From GWA2-66-18 sp964537395 (GTDB lineage: Bacteria > Elusimicrobiota > Elusimicrobia > UBA1565 > UBA9628): a stretch of DNA of 64,000 nt. This document shows, one piece after another, positions 1 to 9,039 of this stretch. The stretch is taken from the NCBI GenBank assembly GCA_964537395.1, contig CAZIBN010000004.1:8463-72462 (forward strand), in the 5' to 3' direction. The translations under genes were made by a program, and so were the position numbers. Below the pieces are notes generated by a model. It did not search any database. It was given only the letters and a program-made list of their open reading frames with translations, and was not told where the DNA came from. Each line of letters opens with the position of its first letter. Position 1 is the first letter of the stretch.

Positions 1-1
1 C

Positions 2-1024
2 GGCGAAGACACCGGAGTCTTCGGACTCCCCCATAAAGAAAAGGATTCCGCGCTGGTCCTCGTTCCTGTGCCGTGGGAGGCGACCACCTCTTACGGCGGC
101 GGCACTTCCAAGGGCCCCGCGGCGATCCTCGCGGCCAGCGGCCAGGTCGACCTGTTCGACGGCGAGGTGCATCGGCCGTACGAACCGGGGATCTTCATGA
201 GGCCCGAATCCAGGGAGGTGCGGGCCTGGAACAAAACGGCGAAGGCCGCGGCGCAGAAGATCATCAAGGAAGGCGGGCGCATCGACGGGAATAAGAAGCT
301 TCAGAAAGCGCTTCAGGTCGCGAATGACCTCGGCAGCAAGCTGAACGAATGGGTGTACCGCGAAACGAAGGGTCTCATGGACGCCGGAAAGATCGTGGGC
401 ATCGTCGGCGGGGACCACAGCGTGCCTTACGGCGCGTTCCGCGCCGCGGCGGAGCACCACGGCGATTTCGGATTGCTTCACTTCGACGCTCACTCCGACA
501 CGCGCGTCGCCTACGAGGGCTTCACCTGGTCGCACGCGTCCATCATGTACAACGCGATGGAGAACATCCCTCAGATCTCCCGGATCGTCCAGGTCGGCAT
601 CCGCGACTTCTGCGAGCAGGAGCACGAGTTCACGCGCGCGCTGGGCGCACGCGCGAAAATCTTCCATGACCGCGACCTGGCCAAACGCCGTTTCGCCGGC
701 GAGCCGTGGACGAAGACCGCAGGCGAGATCGTCGCCGCCCTGCCGCAGCAGGTCTGGATCACCTTCGACATCGACGGACTGGACCCGAAGCTATGCCCTC
801 ATACGGGCACGCCCGTCCCCGGCGGCCTCGAGCTGGCGGAGGCCGTGCACCTGATCGGGCTCGTCGCGCGCTCCGGGCGCAAAATCATCGGCTTCGACCT
901 CAATGAGGTCTCCCCCGCGCCCGACGGCCGCGACGAGTGGGACGCCAACGTCGGCATGCGGCTGCTGTACAAGCTCATCGCCTGGACCTTCGTCAGCCGC
1001 GGCCTGCGCAAAGCCCGCGAATGA
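2..1024 (+). CDS. speB: Agmatinase / ureohydrolase, 5'-truncated by window edge
   Basis: The ureohydrolase (arginase/agmatinase) fold hydrolyses agmatine to putrescine and urea at a binuclear Mn centre in the cytosol. The frame is open from base 2, and the residues before the first GTG (base 68) still look like the family, so the true start lies off the left edge. Counting from base 68, GGDHS at residue 114, HFDAHSD at 138-144 and FDIDGLDP at 233-240 carry the metal ligands. The stop overlaps the wecB start in ATGA. Assignment to agmatine rather than another guanidino substrate rests on overall look and on speD/speE elsewhere in the window; the enzyme class is near certain. Confidence 0.85.
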   Translation, partial: GEDTGVFGLPHKEKDSALVLVPVPWEATTSYGGGTSKGPAAILAASGQVDLFDGEVHRPYEPGIFMRPESREVRAWNKTAKAAAQKIIKEGGRIDGNKKLQKALQVANDLGSKLNEWVYRETKGLMDAGKIVGIVGGDHSVPYGAFRAAAEHHGDFGLLHFDAHSDTRVAYEGFTWSHASIMYNAMENIPQISRIVQVGIRDFCEQEHEFTRALGARAKIFHDRDLAKRRFAGEPWTKTAGEIVAALPQQVWITFDIDGLDPKLCPHTGTPVPGGLELAEAVHLIGLVARSGRKIIGFDLNEVSPAPDGRDEWDANVGMRLLYKLIAWTFVSRGLRKARE

Positions 1025-2130
1025 AGATACTCGTGGTCATGGGCACGCGGCCCGAGGCCATCAAGCTCGCGCCGGTGATTCACGCCTTACGACGGCGCAG
1101 AGGCTTAAAAACGTTCGTGTGCGCGACGGCCCAGCACCGTGATTTGCTCGATCAGGCGCTCCGTCTTTTTCGTCTGAAACCGGATTTCGATCTGAATCTG
1201 ATGCGTACGGGACAAACCCCGAACGCGGTCGCCAAGCGAGTCATGAAGTCCCTCCCCCCCCTGCTCGCGCGCCTCAAGCCGGATATGGTGATCGTCCAGG
1301 GCGACACCACCACCGCCGCCGCGGCGGCGGTCTGCGCCGCGAAGCGGCGCATTCCGGTCGCTCACGTGGAGGCCGGCCTTCGCTCGTTTGATTTCAAGGA
1401 CCCGTATCCCGAGGAGCTCAATCGTGTCCTGATCGACTCGATCTCTTCTCTCGTTTTCCCCCCGACGTCCGCCGCACGCGCCAATCTCGTAAAAGAAAAA
1501 TTAAATTGCCGGTCGATAATATTGACGGGGAACACCGTGGTCGACGCATTAAATTCCGCCGCAGGCGGAAAAGCTCCAGGTCGCCATACCCCGCGCGAGG
1601 TGTTGGTGACCCTACACCGCCGCGAGATCCAAGGCGCGCCGTTAAAAAGAATTTACACGTGTCTTCTCAAGCTCGTCAACCAACACGAAAATCTGTTGTT
1701 CGTCTATCCTGTACACCCCAATCCGTTGATCTTAAAAACCGCGAAGCGGATGCTCCAGCACCCGCGCATCCGTCTTCTCGACCCGCAGACGTATCCTGCG
1801 ATGCTCGCTCTCCTCAAGCGCGCCCCGTTCGTCATCACCGATTCCGGCGGCCTACAAGAGGAGGCGGTCTGCCTCAGGACCCCCGTCCTCGTCGTACGCA
1901 ATAAGACCGAGCGCCCCGAAGTCATCAAAAGCGGCGCGGGCCGTCTCGTCGGCCTCGATCCCAAGAAATTGGCCTTCTGGGTCGGGAAGCTCCTCAAGGA
2001 TCCCGCGCTCCTTCGCCGCATGAGCCACACCCCAAACCCCTACGGCGACGGCCACGCCTCCGAACGCATCGCCGCCGGCGTCGCCCACTGGTTCGCGTTA
2101 GCCCCAAAGCCCAAGGACTGGAAACCATGA
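1021..2130 (+). CDS. wecB: UDP-N-acetylglucosamine 2-epimerase (non-hydrolysing)
   Basis: It interconverts UDP-GlcNAc and UDP-ManNAc, supplying ManNAc-type sugars for surface glycan or teichoic-acid-like polymers in the cytosol. The 369-residue length is normal. The start MGTRPEAIK, the internal HVEAGLRS and EELNR segments, GNTVVDAL, the C-terminal SGGLQEEA and the TERPE motif are all hallmarks of this GT-B-fold family. The ATG at 1021 shares ATGA with the preceding stop, so a longer in-frame reading from 937 is rejected. The 3' end overlaps the radical SAM gene in the same way, suggesting coupled translation of an envelope-glycan unit. Confidence 0.92.
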   Translation: MKILVVMGTRPEAIKLAPVIHALRRRRGLKTFVCATAQHRDLLDQALRLFRLKPDFDLNLMRTGQTPNAVAKRVMKSLPPLLARLKPDMVIVQGDTTTAAAAAVCAAKRRIPVAHVEAGLRSFDFKDPYPEELNRVLIDSISSLVFPPTSAARANLVKEKLNCRSIILTGNTVVDALNSAAGGKAPGRHTPREVLVTLHRREIQGAPLKRIYTCLLKLVNQHENLLFVYPVHPNPLILKTAKRMLQHPRIRLLDPQTYPAMLALLKRAPFVITDSGGLQEEAVCLRTPVLVVRNKTERPEVIKSGAGRLVGLDPKKLAFWVGKLLKDPALLRRMSHTPNPYGDGHASERIAAGVAHWFALAPKPKDWKP

Positions 2131-3167
2131 CCTCTATCATCAAGGCCGTTTACCGTCGCCTCTTCCCAGTAGCCCTGCGAGAAAGAATCTCCTATCTCCG
2201 CGAGTGGGGCGCTGTCGTCGTCAACTACGCTCTGATGCGCTCGACCATCATGAATCTGTTCCATTCCTTCGGCGCCTGGCCGCACGCCCTCTACATCGAA
2301 GGCACCAATATCTGCAACGCCGCCTGCGTCTTTTGTGCCTACCCGCAGATGGAGCGCCCCAAGGTCACCATGCCGATGAAGACGTTCCAGAAGGCGATCG
2401 ACGAGTACCTCGCCTTAGGTCCGGCAGAGGTGGATCTCACCCCCATCGTCGGCGACCCCTTCGCCGATAAGCACCTCTTCGAGCGCCTGGACGATCTTTC
2501 CGCGCGGCCGGGCGTCAAAAAATTCCATTTCTACACCAACGCGATCCTGATGAAGCCGTCCCAGATCGAGAGGCTCATGCCCTATGGGGAGCGCTTCCGT
2601 ATTTTCTGCTCGTTCGGCGGCTTCACCCCGGAGGTCTATCACCGGATCATGGGCGTCGATAAATTCCACGAGGCCGTGGCCGGCATCCGCGCCCTCATCG
2701 AGGCGAAGATCCGCACCGGATCTAAAATCCAGATCCAGGTCAACCTCCGCGTGCCCAAGGGCGACGAGGGCGGCGAGTTCTGGGACTACCTCCAACTCCG
2801 AAAAAAGGAAGGCGCCATCACCCTCGACGGCGTGGCCGACTACGACAACTGGGGCGGGAAGATCCTCAATGAGACGCTGAACGCGGCCGGCTTGATCCCC
2901 AAGCCTCCCCCCGTGCACCAGGGCGCATGCCGCCGACTCCTCACCGGCCCGGTCATCCTCTCCGACGGGCGGGTCAACGCCTGCTGCTGCCGGGACGTGG
3001 AGGCCACGCTCATCATCGGGGACATCAACAAGGAGCCTCTGAAAGAAATCCTCTCCGGGCCGGGCCTCAAGGATCTGTTGAGGCGTCACGCGCAGGGGGA
3101 TTTCCCCGAGATCTGCAAAACCTGCACGAAATACCAGTCCGTGTGGGCCGGGGTCAGGGACGAGTAG
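2127..3167 (+). CDS. Radical SAM protein with SPASM-like C-terminus
   Basis: A 346-residue radical SAM enzyme. The [4Fe-4S]/SAM cluster motif C-x3-C-x2-C is C63, C67, C70, in the context NICNAACVFC. A second cysteine group near the C-terminus (GACRR, ACCCRD, CKTC) resembles a SPASM or twitch auxiliary-cluster domain. The substrate cannot be told. Such enzymes beside wecB and glycan genes often modify sugars, nucleotide sugars or lipid head groups, but peptide substrates are also known. It overlaps wecB by ATGA and converges on the methyltransferase with a 14-bp overlap of coding ends. Family is certain; function is open. Confidence 0.85.
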   Translation: MTSIIKAVYRRLFPVALRERISYLREWGAVVVNYALMRSTIMNLFHSFGAWPHALYIEGTNICNAACVFCAYPQMERPKVTMPMKTFQKAIDEYLALGPAEVDLTPIVGDPFADKHLFERLDDLSARPGVKKFHFYTNAILMKPSQIERLMPYGERFRIFCSFGGFTPEVYHRIMGVDKFHEAVAGIRALIEAKIRTGSKIQIQVNLRVPKGDEGGEFWDYLQLRKKEGAITLDGVADYDNWGGKILNETLNAAGLIPKPPPVHQGACRRLLTGPVILSDGRVNACCCRDVEATLIIGDINKEPLKEILSGPGLKDLLRRHAQGDFPEICKTCTKYQSVWAGVRDE

Positions 3168-4200
3168 CGGGCTTACGGGCCACCAGGCACAGGCAGTCGC
3201 CTTTACGATCGGGCATCAGAAGGCAAACCGCCAAGGCCACCGGGATCAGGAACGGGAACATCACGACCTTGAAGGCGTCCCGGAGCACGACCTCGATCCG
3301 GCGCCGGCTCGCCTTGTCCGCGATCCGGGATTTCACGCCCGTCAGGGACTTCCCCTCCGCGCCGGCGTCCTCGGCCAGCAGGTCGGTCAAGGTCTTCTTC
3401 GCGCCCGCCTTTCCTCCGTACAGCAGACGCTTGACCCCCGACAGGGCGATCGGGAACAGCTTGTAGAAAAGCTGATCCGAGTAGGACTGGAAGGTGAAGT
3501 CGCTCACCCGGACCTCCAGGACCTCCAGGCCGTGGCGCTTCGCCAGGTCCGACAGGGCTGACGCGGTCCAGCGTGTGTTATGGTTGGGCGGGAAATCCCA
3601 GGCCTCGCGCTCGAGAACGCGTATCCGATCATTGTTGGGGACCGTGACGACAAGAGCCCCCCCAGGCTGGATAAGCCGGACGATATGCCCGAACGAGCGC
3701 CCGGGCTCCGACAGGTGCTCGAGCACGTCGAAAATGGTGACGACATCGTAAGGCTGAAGCCCGGGCCGTTCGACCAGCTCCTGGATCTCGCCGATCTCGA
3801 CGGTGTAGTTGCCCTTCCGCCGGCGCGCCATGTCGGGGTTTCCCTCCAGCCCGGACAAGGCCCCCCGCCAGCCTTCCTCGCCGGCTCGCACGAGGAAGCG
3901 CCCGTCCCCGCTGCCGATGTCCAGGAGGCGTCCATGAAGATCGAGCTCGCGCGCCTTGGAGAAGAAGAAATTGAAGCGCCAGTCTTTTTTTGGCGACGGG
4001 TGGATGATCCACTCCGCTTCGGAGTAGAGATGGGCGGCCTTCGTGTACCACTCCCGGAGCGGGAACTCCGGCGGTATGACGGAAAACGTCACGCCGCACC
4101 GGCCGCAGACATGGATGTCGAAATCCTGACCGAAGAGCGGCTCCCGGAAGGTCTCGCGCGGAAGGCTCTCGGCGGGCGCGGCGCAGGCGGTGCAATTCAT
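3154..4200 (-). CDS. Class I SAM-dependent methyltransferase with N-terminal zinc-ribbon
   Basis: A 348-residue protein starting MNCTACAAP. Two CxxC pairs (C3/C6 and C32/C35) form a probable zinc ribbon. Motif I, LLDIGSGDGRFL, at about 92-103 binds SAM, followed by an acidic FDVLEHLSEP post-motif typical of UbiE/Coq5-like folds. A hydrophobic stretch near the C-terminus (VVMFPFLIPVALAVCLLMP) may anchor it to the membrane. Zinc-ribbon methyltransferases of this layout are common in O-antigen and capsule clusters, so a sugar or glycolipid acceptor is inferred. The start at 4200 lies 10 bp from the upstream glycosyltransferase stop; an in-frame extension to 4458 would overlap that gene and is rejected. 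Confidence 0.8.
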   Translation of the reverse strand: MNCTACAAPAESLPRETFREPLFGQDFDIHVCGRCGVTFSVIPPEFPLREWYTKAAHLYSEAEWIIHPSPKKDWRFNFFFSKARELDLHGRLLDIGSGDGRFLVRAGEEGWRGALSGLEGNPDMARRRKGNYTVEIGEIQELVERPGLQPYDVVTIFDVLEHLSEPGRSFGHIVRLIQPGGALVVTVPNNDRIRVLEREAWDFPPNHNTRWTASALSDLAKRHGLEVLEVRVSDFTFQSYSDQLFYKLFPIALSGVKRLLYGGKAGAKKTLTDLLAEDAGAEGKSLTGVKSRIADKASRRRIEVVLRDAFKVVMFPFLIPVALAVCLLMPDRKGDCLCLVARKPATRP

Positions 4201-4210
4201 CGGCGGCATT

Positions 4211-5401
4211 CTAGCAAGAACGGTCCGACCAGGCGCCGATCTTACGGCGCAAGATGTCCAGGCCCCGACCGACCCCGCCCGCGACGCCGGCCAGCAAGGC
4301 CGCGGGCCCGTGCTGGAACAGCTCGGACGCCATCGCGCCGCAAGCCCCGAGGCGTCCGTGCAAAAGAAGGGACAGAGCGTGTACGAAAAGATCGGCGATC
4401 TGGCGCGCTTTGAATTCCGGGCTGATCTGGAACGCGGCCGGCCGCCGCGCCCCGGCAAAAGCCACGTTCAGCCCGCTCATAACCGCATCGAAGGAAGGCC
4501 CTTCCTCGTACTCCCGAAGCGCCCGCGCATAAGCGGAAGCCGCGACCCTCTCCCTTTCCTCATCGTGGGACAGGTAATAGCGCACCTTCTCAAGCAGGGT
4601 CTGTCGGTCGGTGAAGCAGTCGAGCTCCTTGCCGATCTCGAAGATATGAGGCAGGGCGGGGTAGTATTCGCTCAGGCAGAAGGAGCGCGTCATGGCGACC
4701 TCGATCGTCCGCCCCTTGTGCCCCATGGTTTTATCGGCCGTGGGATTTTCAAGCCGGCTGAAGCTGAGGTTGATCTTGCTGCGATTGAATATCTTCGGCA
4801 CCTCGGAATTAGGGATAAAGCCGTTGCTTGAGCCGAAGCCATAGCTTTCGACCTTGATCCCGCTGGCGAAAAGGAAATCCACATACTCCTTTCGATCTGT
4901 CTTCCCGCAATTACCCACGAAGGAAACATCGATATCCTTGGGCAGGTCGAGCACGGGGAACAGCTCACGCGAAACGCTGTTCAGGCAAAGGATCGCAGGG
5001 ACTCCGAGCGCCTGGTAGGCGGCGACGGAGAAATAATCGGTCGTCACGACGGCGTCCGCCGCCTGAGCGTAGTATTTGGAATGGAGATCGAAGGCGCTCT
5101 CGTCGTCATAGCACGCAAGCACGATCTTGACGCTCTTTTTGAGCTCGATGAGGAATTCGACCGGCACCAGATAGCTGTCGGCGTAAAAGGTCACGAAGAA
5201 AACGTCGATCTTCTTCTCCGCGATGATCCGGGAGATCGAGCGCCTGGTTTCGACGATTCCCAGCCGTTTATACATCTCGATGAAGTTGAATTCGACGAGG
5301 CTGTCGCAACGCTTACGCAGGGCGCGGGTGTGGATATACCCGTCGCAACCCTCCGGGGTCATCACCAGGACGTTCTTGAACCGCGCGTGGATTAGGGGCA
5401 T
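4211..5401 (-). CDS. Glycosyltransferase, CgeB/group-1-like
   Basis: A 396-residue cytosolic protein. The C-terminal half has the pattern of the Glyco_trans_1_2 / CgeB family: a glycine/histidine-rich stretch, KGRTIEVAMTRSFCLSEYYP, then a region where an EIGKELDCF segment and a heptad-like YLSHDEER helix follow. The N-terminal half reads as a Rossmann domain (NVLVMTPEGCDGYIHTRAL; DVVVTTD-like strands), fitting a GT-B enzyme. Its ATG shares one base with the flippase stop (TGATG), so it is translated with the flippase and methyltransferase as one leftward glycan-assembly unit. Donor and acceptor cannot be deduced. Confidence 0.68.
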   Translation of the reverse strand: MPLIHARFKNVLVMTPEGCDGYIHTRALRKRCDSLVEFNFIEMYKRLGIVETRRSISRIIAEKKIDVFFVTFYADSYLVPVEFLIELKKSVKIVLACYDDESAFDLHSKYYAQAADAVVTTDYFSVAAYQALGVPAILCLNSVSRELFPVLDLPKDIDVSFVGNCGKTDRKEYVDFLFASGIKVESYGFGSSNGFIPNSEVPKIFNRSKINLSFSRLENPTADKTMGHKGRTIEVAMTRSFCLSEYYPALPHIFEIGKELDCFTDRQTLLEKVRYYLSHDEERERVAASAYARALREYEEGPSFDAVMSGLNVAFAGARRPAAFQISPEFKARQIADLFVHALSLLLHGRLGACGAMASELFQHGPAALLAGVAGGVGRGLDILRRKIGAWSDRSC

Positions 5402-6918
5402 CAGATCGCGCGGGAGGAAAGCTTCGACTCCACCAAGGTCTTGATGAATTCACGATCTTCGTCGTACAAACCCACCCACATCGCCGCGGCATAGAGCAAC
5501 CCGCCGCCCGCGCTCAGCAGGAGCAGGCGCGGCCACGTCTGCGCCAGCGCATGCAACGGGAACACGACCGCCAGAAGCAGGCTCGCGCTCAAGACCGGCC
5601 TATGAAGGACATCCGTGAAATAATCCTTCCAGGACAGCGCCAAAAACCTGCGATGGACCAGCCACACATTCACCACGGTCACCACTGCCTGGCTCAGGCA
5701 CGCCCCCATGGCCGCCCCCAGGATGTGATAGCGGGGGATCAGCCAGAGCCAGGCCAGGATGTTGAGCATGGCCTGCGCCCAGGAGCCCGCGGAGTAGTAT
5801 TCCGGATGATCACGGCTGGTCGAGATGTTGTTCGGGATGAAGTTGATCGCCGCGAACGCCTGCGTCAAGACGAGGAATCTCGCGGGCCACACGCTGCGCC
5901 CGACGAATTCCGGGCCCAGCCATAGCGTCAGGAACTGGGGCATCAAAGAGAAGAGCATCACCAGAAACGGCAGCACGATCCAGAGCAGGAACCGGGACGA
6001 TTTGAGATACATCCGGACCAGCCGCTCACGGGCGTCCGGCCCGTGGATCTCACTCATCATGGGCAGGAGCACGGACGCGATCGTGGCGGGCAAGGTCTGC
6101 AGCCTCTGCAGCAGGCCCGCCGGCACGGAGTAAAGCGTCAGGTCGATCAAGGACACCGTGCGGACGATCAAGGTCTTATCCAGCTGGGAGTTCGCGATGG
6201 ACGCGACGGGAACGAGCCAGGAGCTGATGCTGAACGCGGCGAATTTTTTGAACGATAGAGCCTCGCCGTTCTTGAAATCGCGCGCGGGCCGAAGGAGCTT
6301 CCACAGAACGGCGAAGAAGATCAGGCAGATTCCCGCCTGGAGCAGGACGTACCATGCGGCAACCCCCCCCAAGCCCAAGCCCTGCGAGATCAAAGCGGCG
6401 GCGCCCAGGGGCATGAGGCCGTTTAGAAGCAAGGAGAGGCCGGCCTGCCAGTCGAAGCGGTGAAGCCCCTGGAGGACGGCGCTCGAGAACTGGATCAGCG
6501 CGGAGAAGACCGCGCCCAGCGCGGCGGCGCAAAGAACCCAGGATGCCAGATCGAGCAACGGCGGCGGAACGTGAAACAGGCGAAAGGCCCAAAAACGGGC
6601 TCCGCCGGCGACCACGGCTGCGCCGAGCAGGGCTCCCAGGAGATGCGTCGATCCCGCGTAAAAGAGGATGTCCCGCAGGCCGCCGCGATTGCGTGAGGCG
6701 TGGAACTGGGCCGTGTACTTGATCGTCGCCGCGCTGGCCCCGAACGAGAGCAAAGACAGGTAGCCCGCCGTCGCGTAAAGGAGCACGTACAGGGCGTAAG
6801 TCTCGATGCCCATACGATGGACCAGGTAGGGGGTCACGAAGAAGCCGATCACGGCGACGCCGAGCTGGCCGAGCAGGTTGAATCCGGTATTGCGCACGAA
6901 CTGCCTGGCTTTGCTCAT
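5401..6918 (-). CDS. Polysaccharide flippase, MOP/Wzx-like
   Basis: A 505-residue integral membrane protein with about 12-14 hydrophobic segments, beginning near NTGFNLLGQLGVAVIGFFVT, the usual start of polysaccharide-transport (RfbX/Wzx, PST) proteins. It likely moves an undecaprenyl-linked oligosaccharide across the inner membrane. The chosen ATG (6918) has a GGA element 7-10 bases upstream; a TTG nine codons earlier (6945) is possible but less likely. A -10-like TATCAT lies at 6931-6936 on this strand. It leads a three-gene leftward unit with the glycosyltransferase and methyltransferase, facing wecB and the radical SAM gene. Confidence 0.83.
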   Translation of the reverse strand: MSKARQFVRNTGFNLLGQLGVAVIGFFVTPYLVHRMGIETYALYVLLYATAGYLSLLSFGASAATIKYTAQFHASRNRGGLRDILFYAGSTHLLGALLGAAVVAGGARFWAFRLFHVPPPLLDLASWVLCAAALGAVFSALIQFSSAVLQGLHRFDWQAGLSLLLNGLMPLGAAALISQGLGLGGVAAWYVLLQAGICLIFFAVLWKLLRPARDFKNGEALSFKKFAAFSISSWLVPVASIANSQLDKTLIVRTVSLIDLTLYSVPAGLLQRLQTLPATIASVLLPMMSEIHGPDARERLVRMYLKSSRFLLWIVLPFLVMLFSLMPQFLTLWLGPEFVGRSVWPARFLVLTQAFAAINFIPNNISTSRDHPEYYSAGSWAQAMLNILAWLWLIPRYHILGAAMGACLSQAVVTVVNVWLVHRRFLALSWKDYFTDVLHRPVLSASLLLAVVFPLHALAQTWPRLLLLSAGGGLLYAAAMWVGLYDEDREFIKTLVESKLSSRAI

Positions 6919-6945
6919 TTTTGTATCCACATGATACCACGGCAA

Positions 6946-6977
6946 GGGCGCCTCCCCCTTATATAGGGAAGGCGCCC
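6946..6977 (-). terminator. GC-rich hairpin between GER-repeat gene and flippase gene
   Basis: GGGCGCCT and AGGCGCCC form an 8-bp stem, extended by a CCC/GGG pairing across an internal mismatch, about 20 bases after the GER-repeat stop. There is no U-tract, so it may be a weak terminator or an mRNA 3' end stabiliser. Confidence 0.5.
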
Positions 6978-6996
6978 CATTCGTGATCCGTGCGAT

Positions 6997-7548
6997 CTAG
7001 CGGCGGCCGCGGCGCTGAATGTTCTCTCCGCGCTTCTCACGGCGCTCGCCCCGGCGCTCCATGCGCTCGCCCCGCTTTTCACGACGTTCGCCCTGCTTTT
7101 CCATGCGCTCGCCGCGCTTCTCACGGCGCTCGCCCTGGTTCTCGAGCCTCTCCCCCTTATTTTCCATACGCTCGGCGGCCTTGTCCTTGCCTTCAGCCTC
7201 AAACTTTTCGGATTTTTCCTGGAACTTCTCGCCGCGCTCCTGCATGCGCTCGCCCTGCTCGTCCAGCTTCTCTCCGCGTTCCTCGCGGCGTTCGCCCTGG
7301 CGCTGCATGCGTTCGCCTTTCTTTTGCTTGCGCTCGCCCTGCTTCTCGAGACGCGCACCGCGGTTCCCGAGCGCGGGGCTGGCGGGGATCGCGCCGCCGC
7401 CCGGGGCTCCGGGCTGGGCCGGCGTCACGCCGGACGGCGTCTGCTGGACGCCGTCGCCGCTCGTCTCATCGGTCGCGGCATCCCCGGCGCGAGCTGAAAC
7501 TGAAACCATTAAAACGATCGCAAGCAACGCCCAAGTCATCTTATTCAT
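6997..7548 (-). CDS. Secreted GER-heptad repeat protein
   Basis: A 183-residue protein. A signal peptide (MNKMTWALLAIVLMVSVSARA) precedes a Pro/Gly/Ala-rich linker to about residue 65. The rest is about fifteen seven-residue units beginning GER or GEK, such as GERREKR, GERMEKQ and GERMQRQ. The array is interrupted once by a 12-residue irregular segment (GKDKAAERMENK). It is extremely charged and should form a long helix or coiled coil in the periplasm or at the surface. The start is set by the AAGGGGGA ribosome-binding site; ATG 7551 is an alternative one codon earlier, and a GTG at 7566 would overlap that site. It follows the glutamine synthetase by 14 bp. No function is known to me. Confidence 0.75.
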   Translation of the reverse strand: MNKMTWALLAIVLMVSVSARAGDAATDETSGDGVQQTPSGVTPAQPGAPGGGAIPASPALGNRGARLEKQGERKQKKGERMQRQGERREERGEKLDEQGERMQERGEKFQEKSEKFEAEGKDKAAERMENKGERLENQGERREKRGERMEKQGERREKRGERMERRGERREKRGENIQRRGRR

Positions 7549-7562
7549 CATTCCCCCTTTGA

Positions 7563-8912
7563 TCACACCCGTTCGAAATAACGGCCGCGCTCCCAGTCGG
7601 TGACGGCCCGGTCGGAAGCCGCCTGCTCGGCCTTGGCCGCATGCAGATAATGAGCGTGCACCTCGTCGCCGAAGGCCGCCCGCGCGGCGGCCGACTTCTC
7701 AAAGAGTCCGATCGCCTCGGTCAAGGTCTTGGGCACCGGAGAGACCTTCGCCTTGTAGGCGTCGCCCGCGAGCTCCGCCGGCGGGTCGATCTTCTTTTCG
7801 ATGCCGTAAAGGCCCGCGGCGATGGTGGCAGCCAGCGCGAGATAAGGATTGGCGTCCGCGCCGGGGATGCGGTTCTCGATGCGCAGAGAGTCCCCCTCCC
7901 CCACGACCCGGTAGCCGCAGGTCCGGTTGTCCCGCGCCCAGGCGATGCGCGTCGGCGCGAAGGTCGCGGCCTGGTACCTCTTATAGGAGTTGACCGTTGG
8001 TGCGAAGCACAAGGAAAACTCTCGCGCGAGCGCCATCGCTCCGCCGAGGAACCAGCGGAATTCCTTGGTAGGCTTGCCGCCGGACGAGAACATCGAGCGT
8101 CGGCCGGCTTTATCCCACAAGCTCGCGTGAATATGGCACGAGGAGCCGGCGAGCTTGTCGCTGTATTTCGCCATAAAGGTCAGCGACGCCCCCTTCTGCA
8201 TCGCGATCTCCTTGGCGCCGTGCTTGTACACGGTGTGGAGGTCGGCCATCTGGACCGGGTCGGAGTACTCGAGGTTGATCTCGTGCTGCCCGGGGCCCCA
8301 CTCGCCCTTCGAGTTCTCGATCGGCACGCCGGAGGCTTCCATCAGGTTGCGGATCTCCCCCACCACCGGCTCCTCGCGAGTGCCCTGGAGGATGTGGTAG
8401 TCCTCGATGTAGGTTCCATAATGCTCCAACCCCGTCCAATTCTTCTTCTGGGCGGTTTCATAAGTCTCGCGAAGCAGATAGAACTCGAGCTCGGTCGCCA
8501 TCTTGAGCGACCAGCCTTTCGCCGCCGCGCGCGCGACCTGGTCCTTCAATATCTGGCGCGGGGAGACTTTGATCGGATTCTCGTGCGCCGAATCCATCAC
8601 GTCGGCGATGACGAGCGCCGTGCCGGGCTGCCAGGCCAGCGCCCGCCACGTCGAGAAATCGGGCATGAGAGCGAAGTCCTGATAGCCTTTGTCCCAGCTC
8701 GTCAGCGCGAAGCCGGGCACCGGATCCATCTCCATGTCGACGGTGAGCAGATAGGCGCAGGCGTGCGTGCCGTGGGCCGCGACCGACTTCGCGAAATGAC
8801 GGGCGGTGAAGCGCTTACCGATCCAGCGGCCCTGCATGTCGGGCATCGCGAGGATCACCGTGTGGAACTTTCCCTTCTTGATGGCGGCCAACAAGGACGC
8901 GGCATTGTTCAT
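7563..8912 (-). CDS. Glutamine synthetase family enzyme, PuuA-like
   Basis: A 449-residue ATP-dependent glutamate ligase. Family motifs appear in order: ATELEFYLL (metal glutamates), GEWGPGQHEINLEYSD, GSSCHIHASLWD (catalytic loop region), NSYKRYQ and the ENRIPGADANPYLALAA C-terminal motif. The sequence style resembles gamma-glutamylpolyamine synthetases and related GlnA-like enzymes more than classical GlnA, and the Tyr adenylylation site was not recognised. With agmatinase, speD and speE in the window, a polyamine substrate is plausible but unproven; ammonia assimilation cannot be excluded. The start at 8912 is supported by a promoter whose -10 ends six bases before the ATG; an in-frame extension to 8987 would cross that promoter. 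Confidence 0.85.
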   Translation of the reverse strand: MNNAASLLAAIKKGKFHTVILAMPDMQGRWIGKRFTARHFAKSVAAHGTHACAYLLTVDMEMDPVPGFALTSWDKGYQDFALMPDFSTWRALAWQPGTALVIADVMDSAHENPIKVSPRQILKDQVARAAAKGWSLKMATELEFYLLRETYETAQKKNWTGLEHYGTYIEDYHILQGTREEPVVGEIRNLMEASGVPIENSKGEWGPGQHEINLEYSDPVQMADLHTVYKHGAKEIAMQKGASLTFMAKYSDKLAGSSCHIHASLWDKAGRRSMFSSGGKPTKEFRWFLGGAMALAREFSLCFAPTVNSYKRYQAATFAPTRIAWARDNRTCGYRVVGEGDSLRIENRIPGADANPYLALAATIAAGLYGIEKKIDPPAELAGDAYKAKVSPVPKTLTEAIGLFEKSAAARAAFGDEVHAHYLHAAKAEQAASDRAVTDWERGRYFERV

Positions 8913-8918
8913 GGGCTG

Positions 8919-8947
8919 AGTGTAAGATAAAAGCCCAAAGCTGTCCA
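8919..8947 (-). promoter_or_regulatory. Promoter of the glutamine synthetase gene (leaderless type)
   Basis: Reading leftward: TGGACA (8947-8942), 17-bp spacer, TACACT (8924-8919), six bases, then ATG at 8912. Transcription would begin at or next to the A of the ATG. No Shine-Dalgarno sequence is present. Confidence 0.65.
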
Positions 8948-9039
8948 GTCCACCCCCTAAAAATAACAACATATCAACAAACAGCACTTATCGACACTGA
9001 ACAATCTCTAAAGACGTTAATTAGCAATATGATGAGGTC

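Noticed and set aside
6997..7548. 21-bp DNA repeats as a CRISPR array
   Set aside because: The repeats stay in frame and encode an uninterrupted protein with a signal peptide; no spacers.
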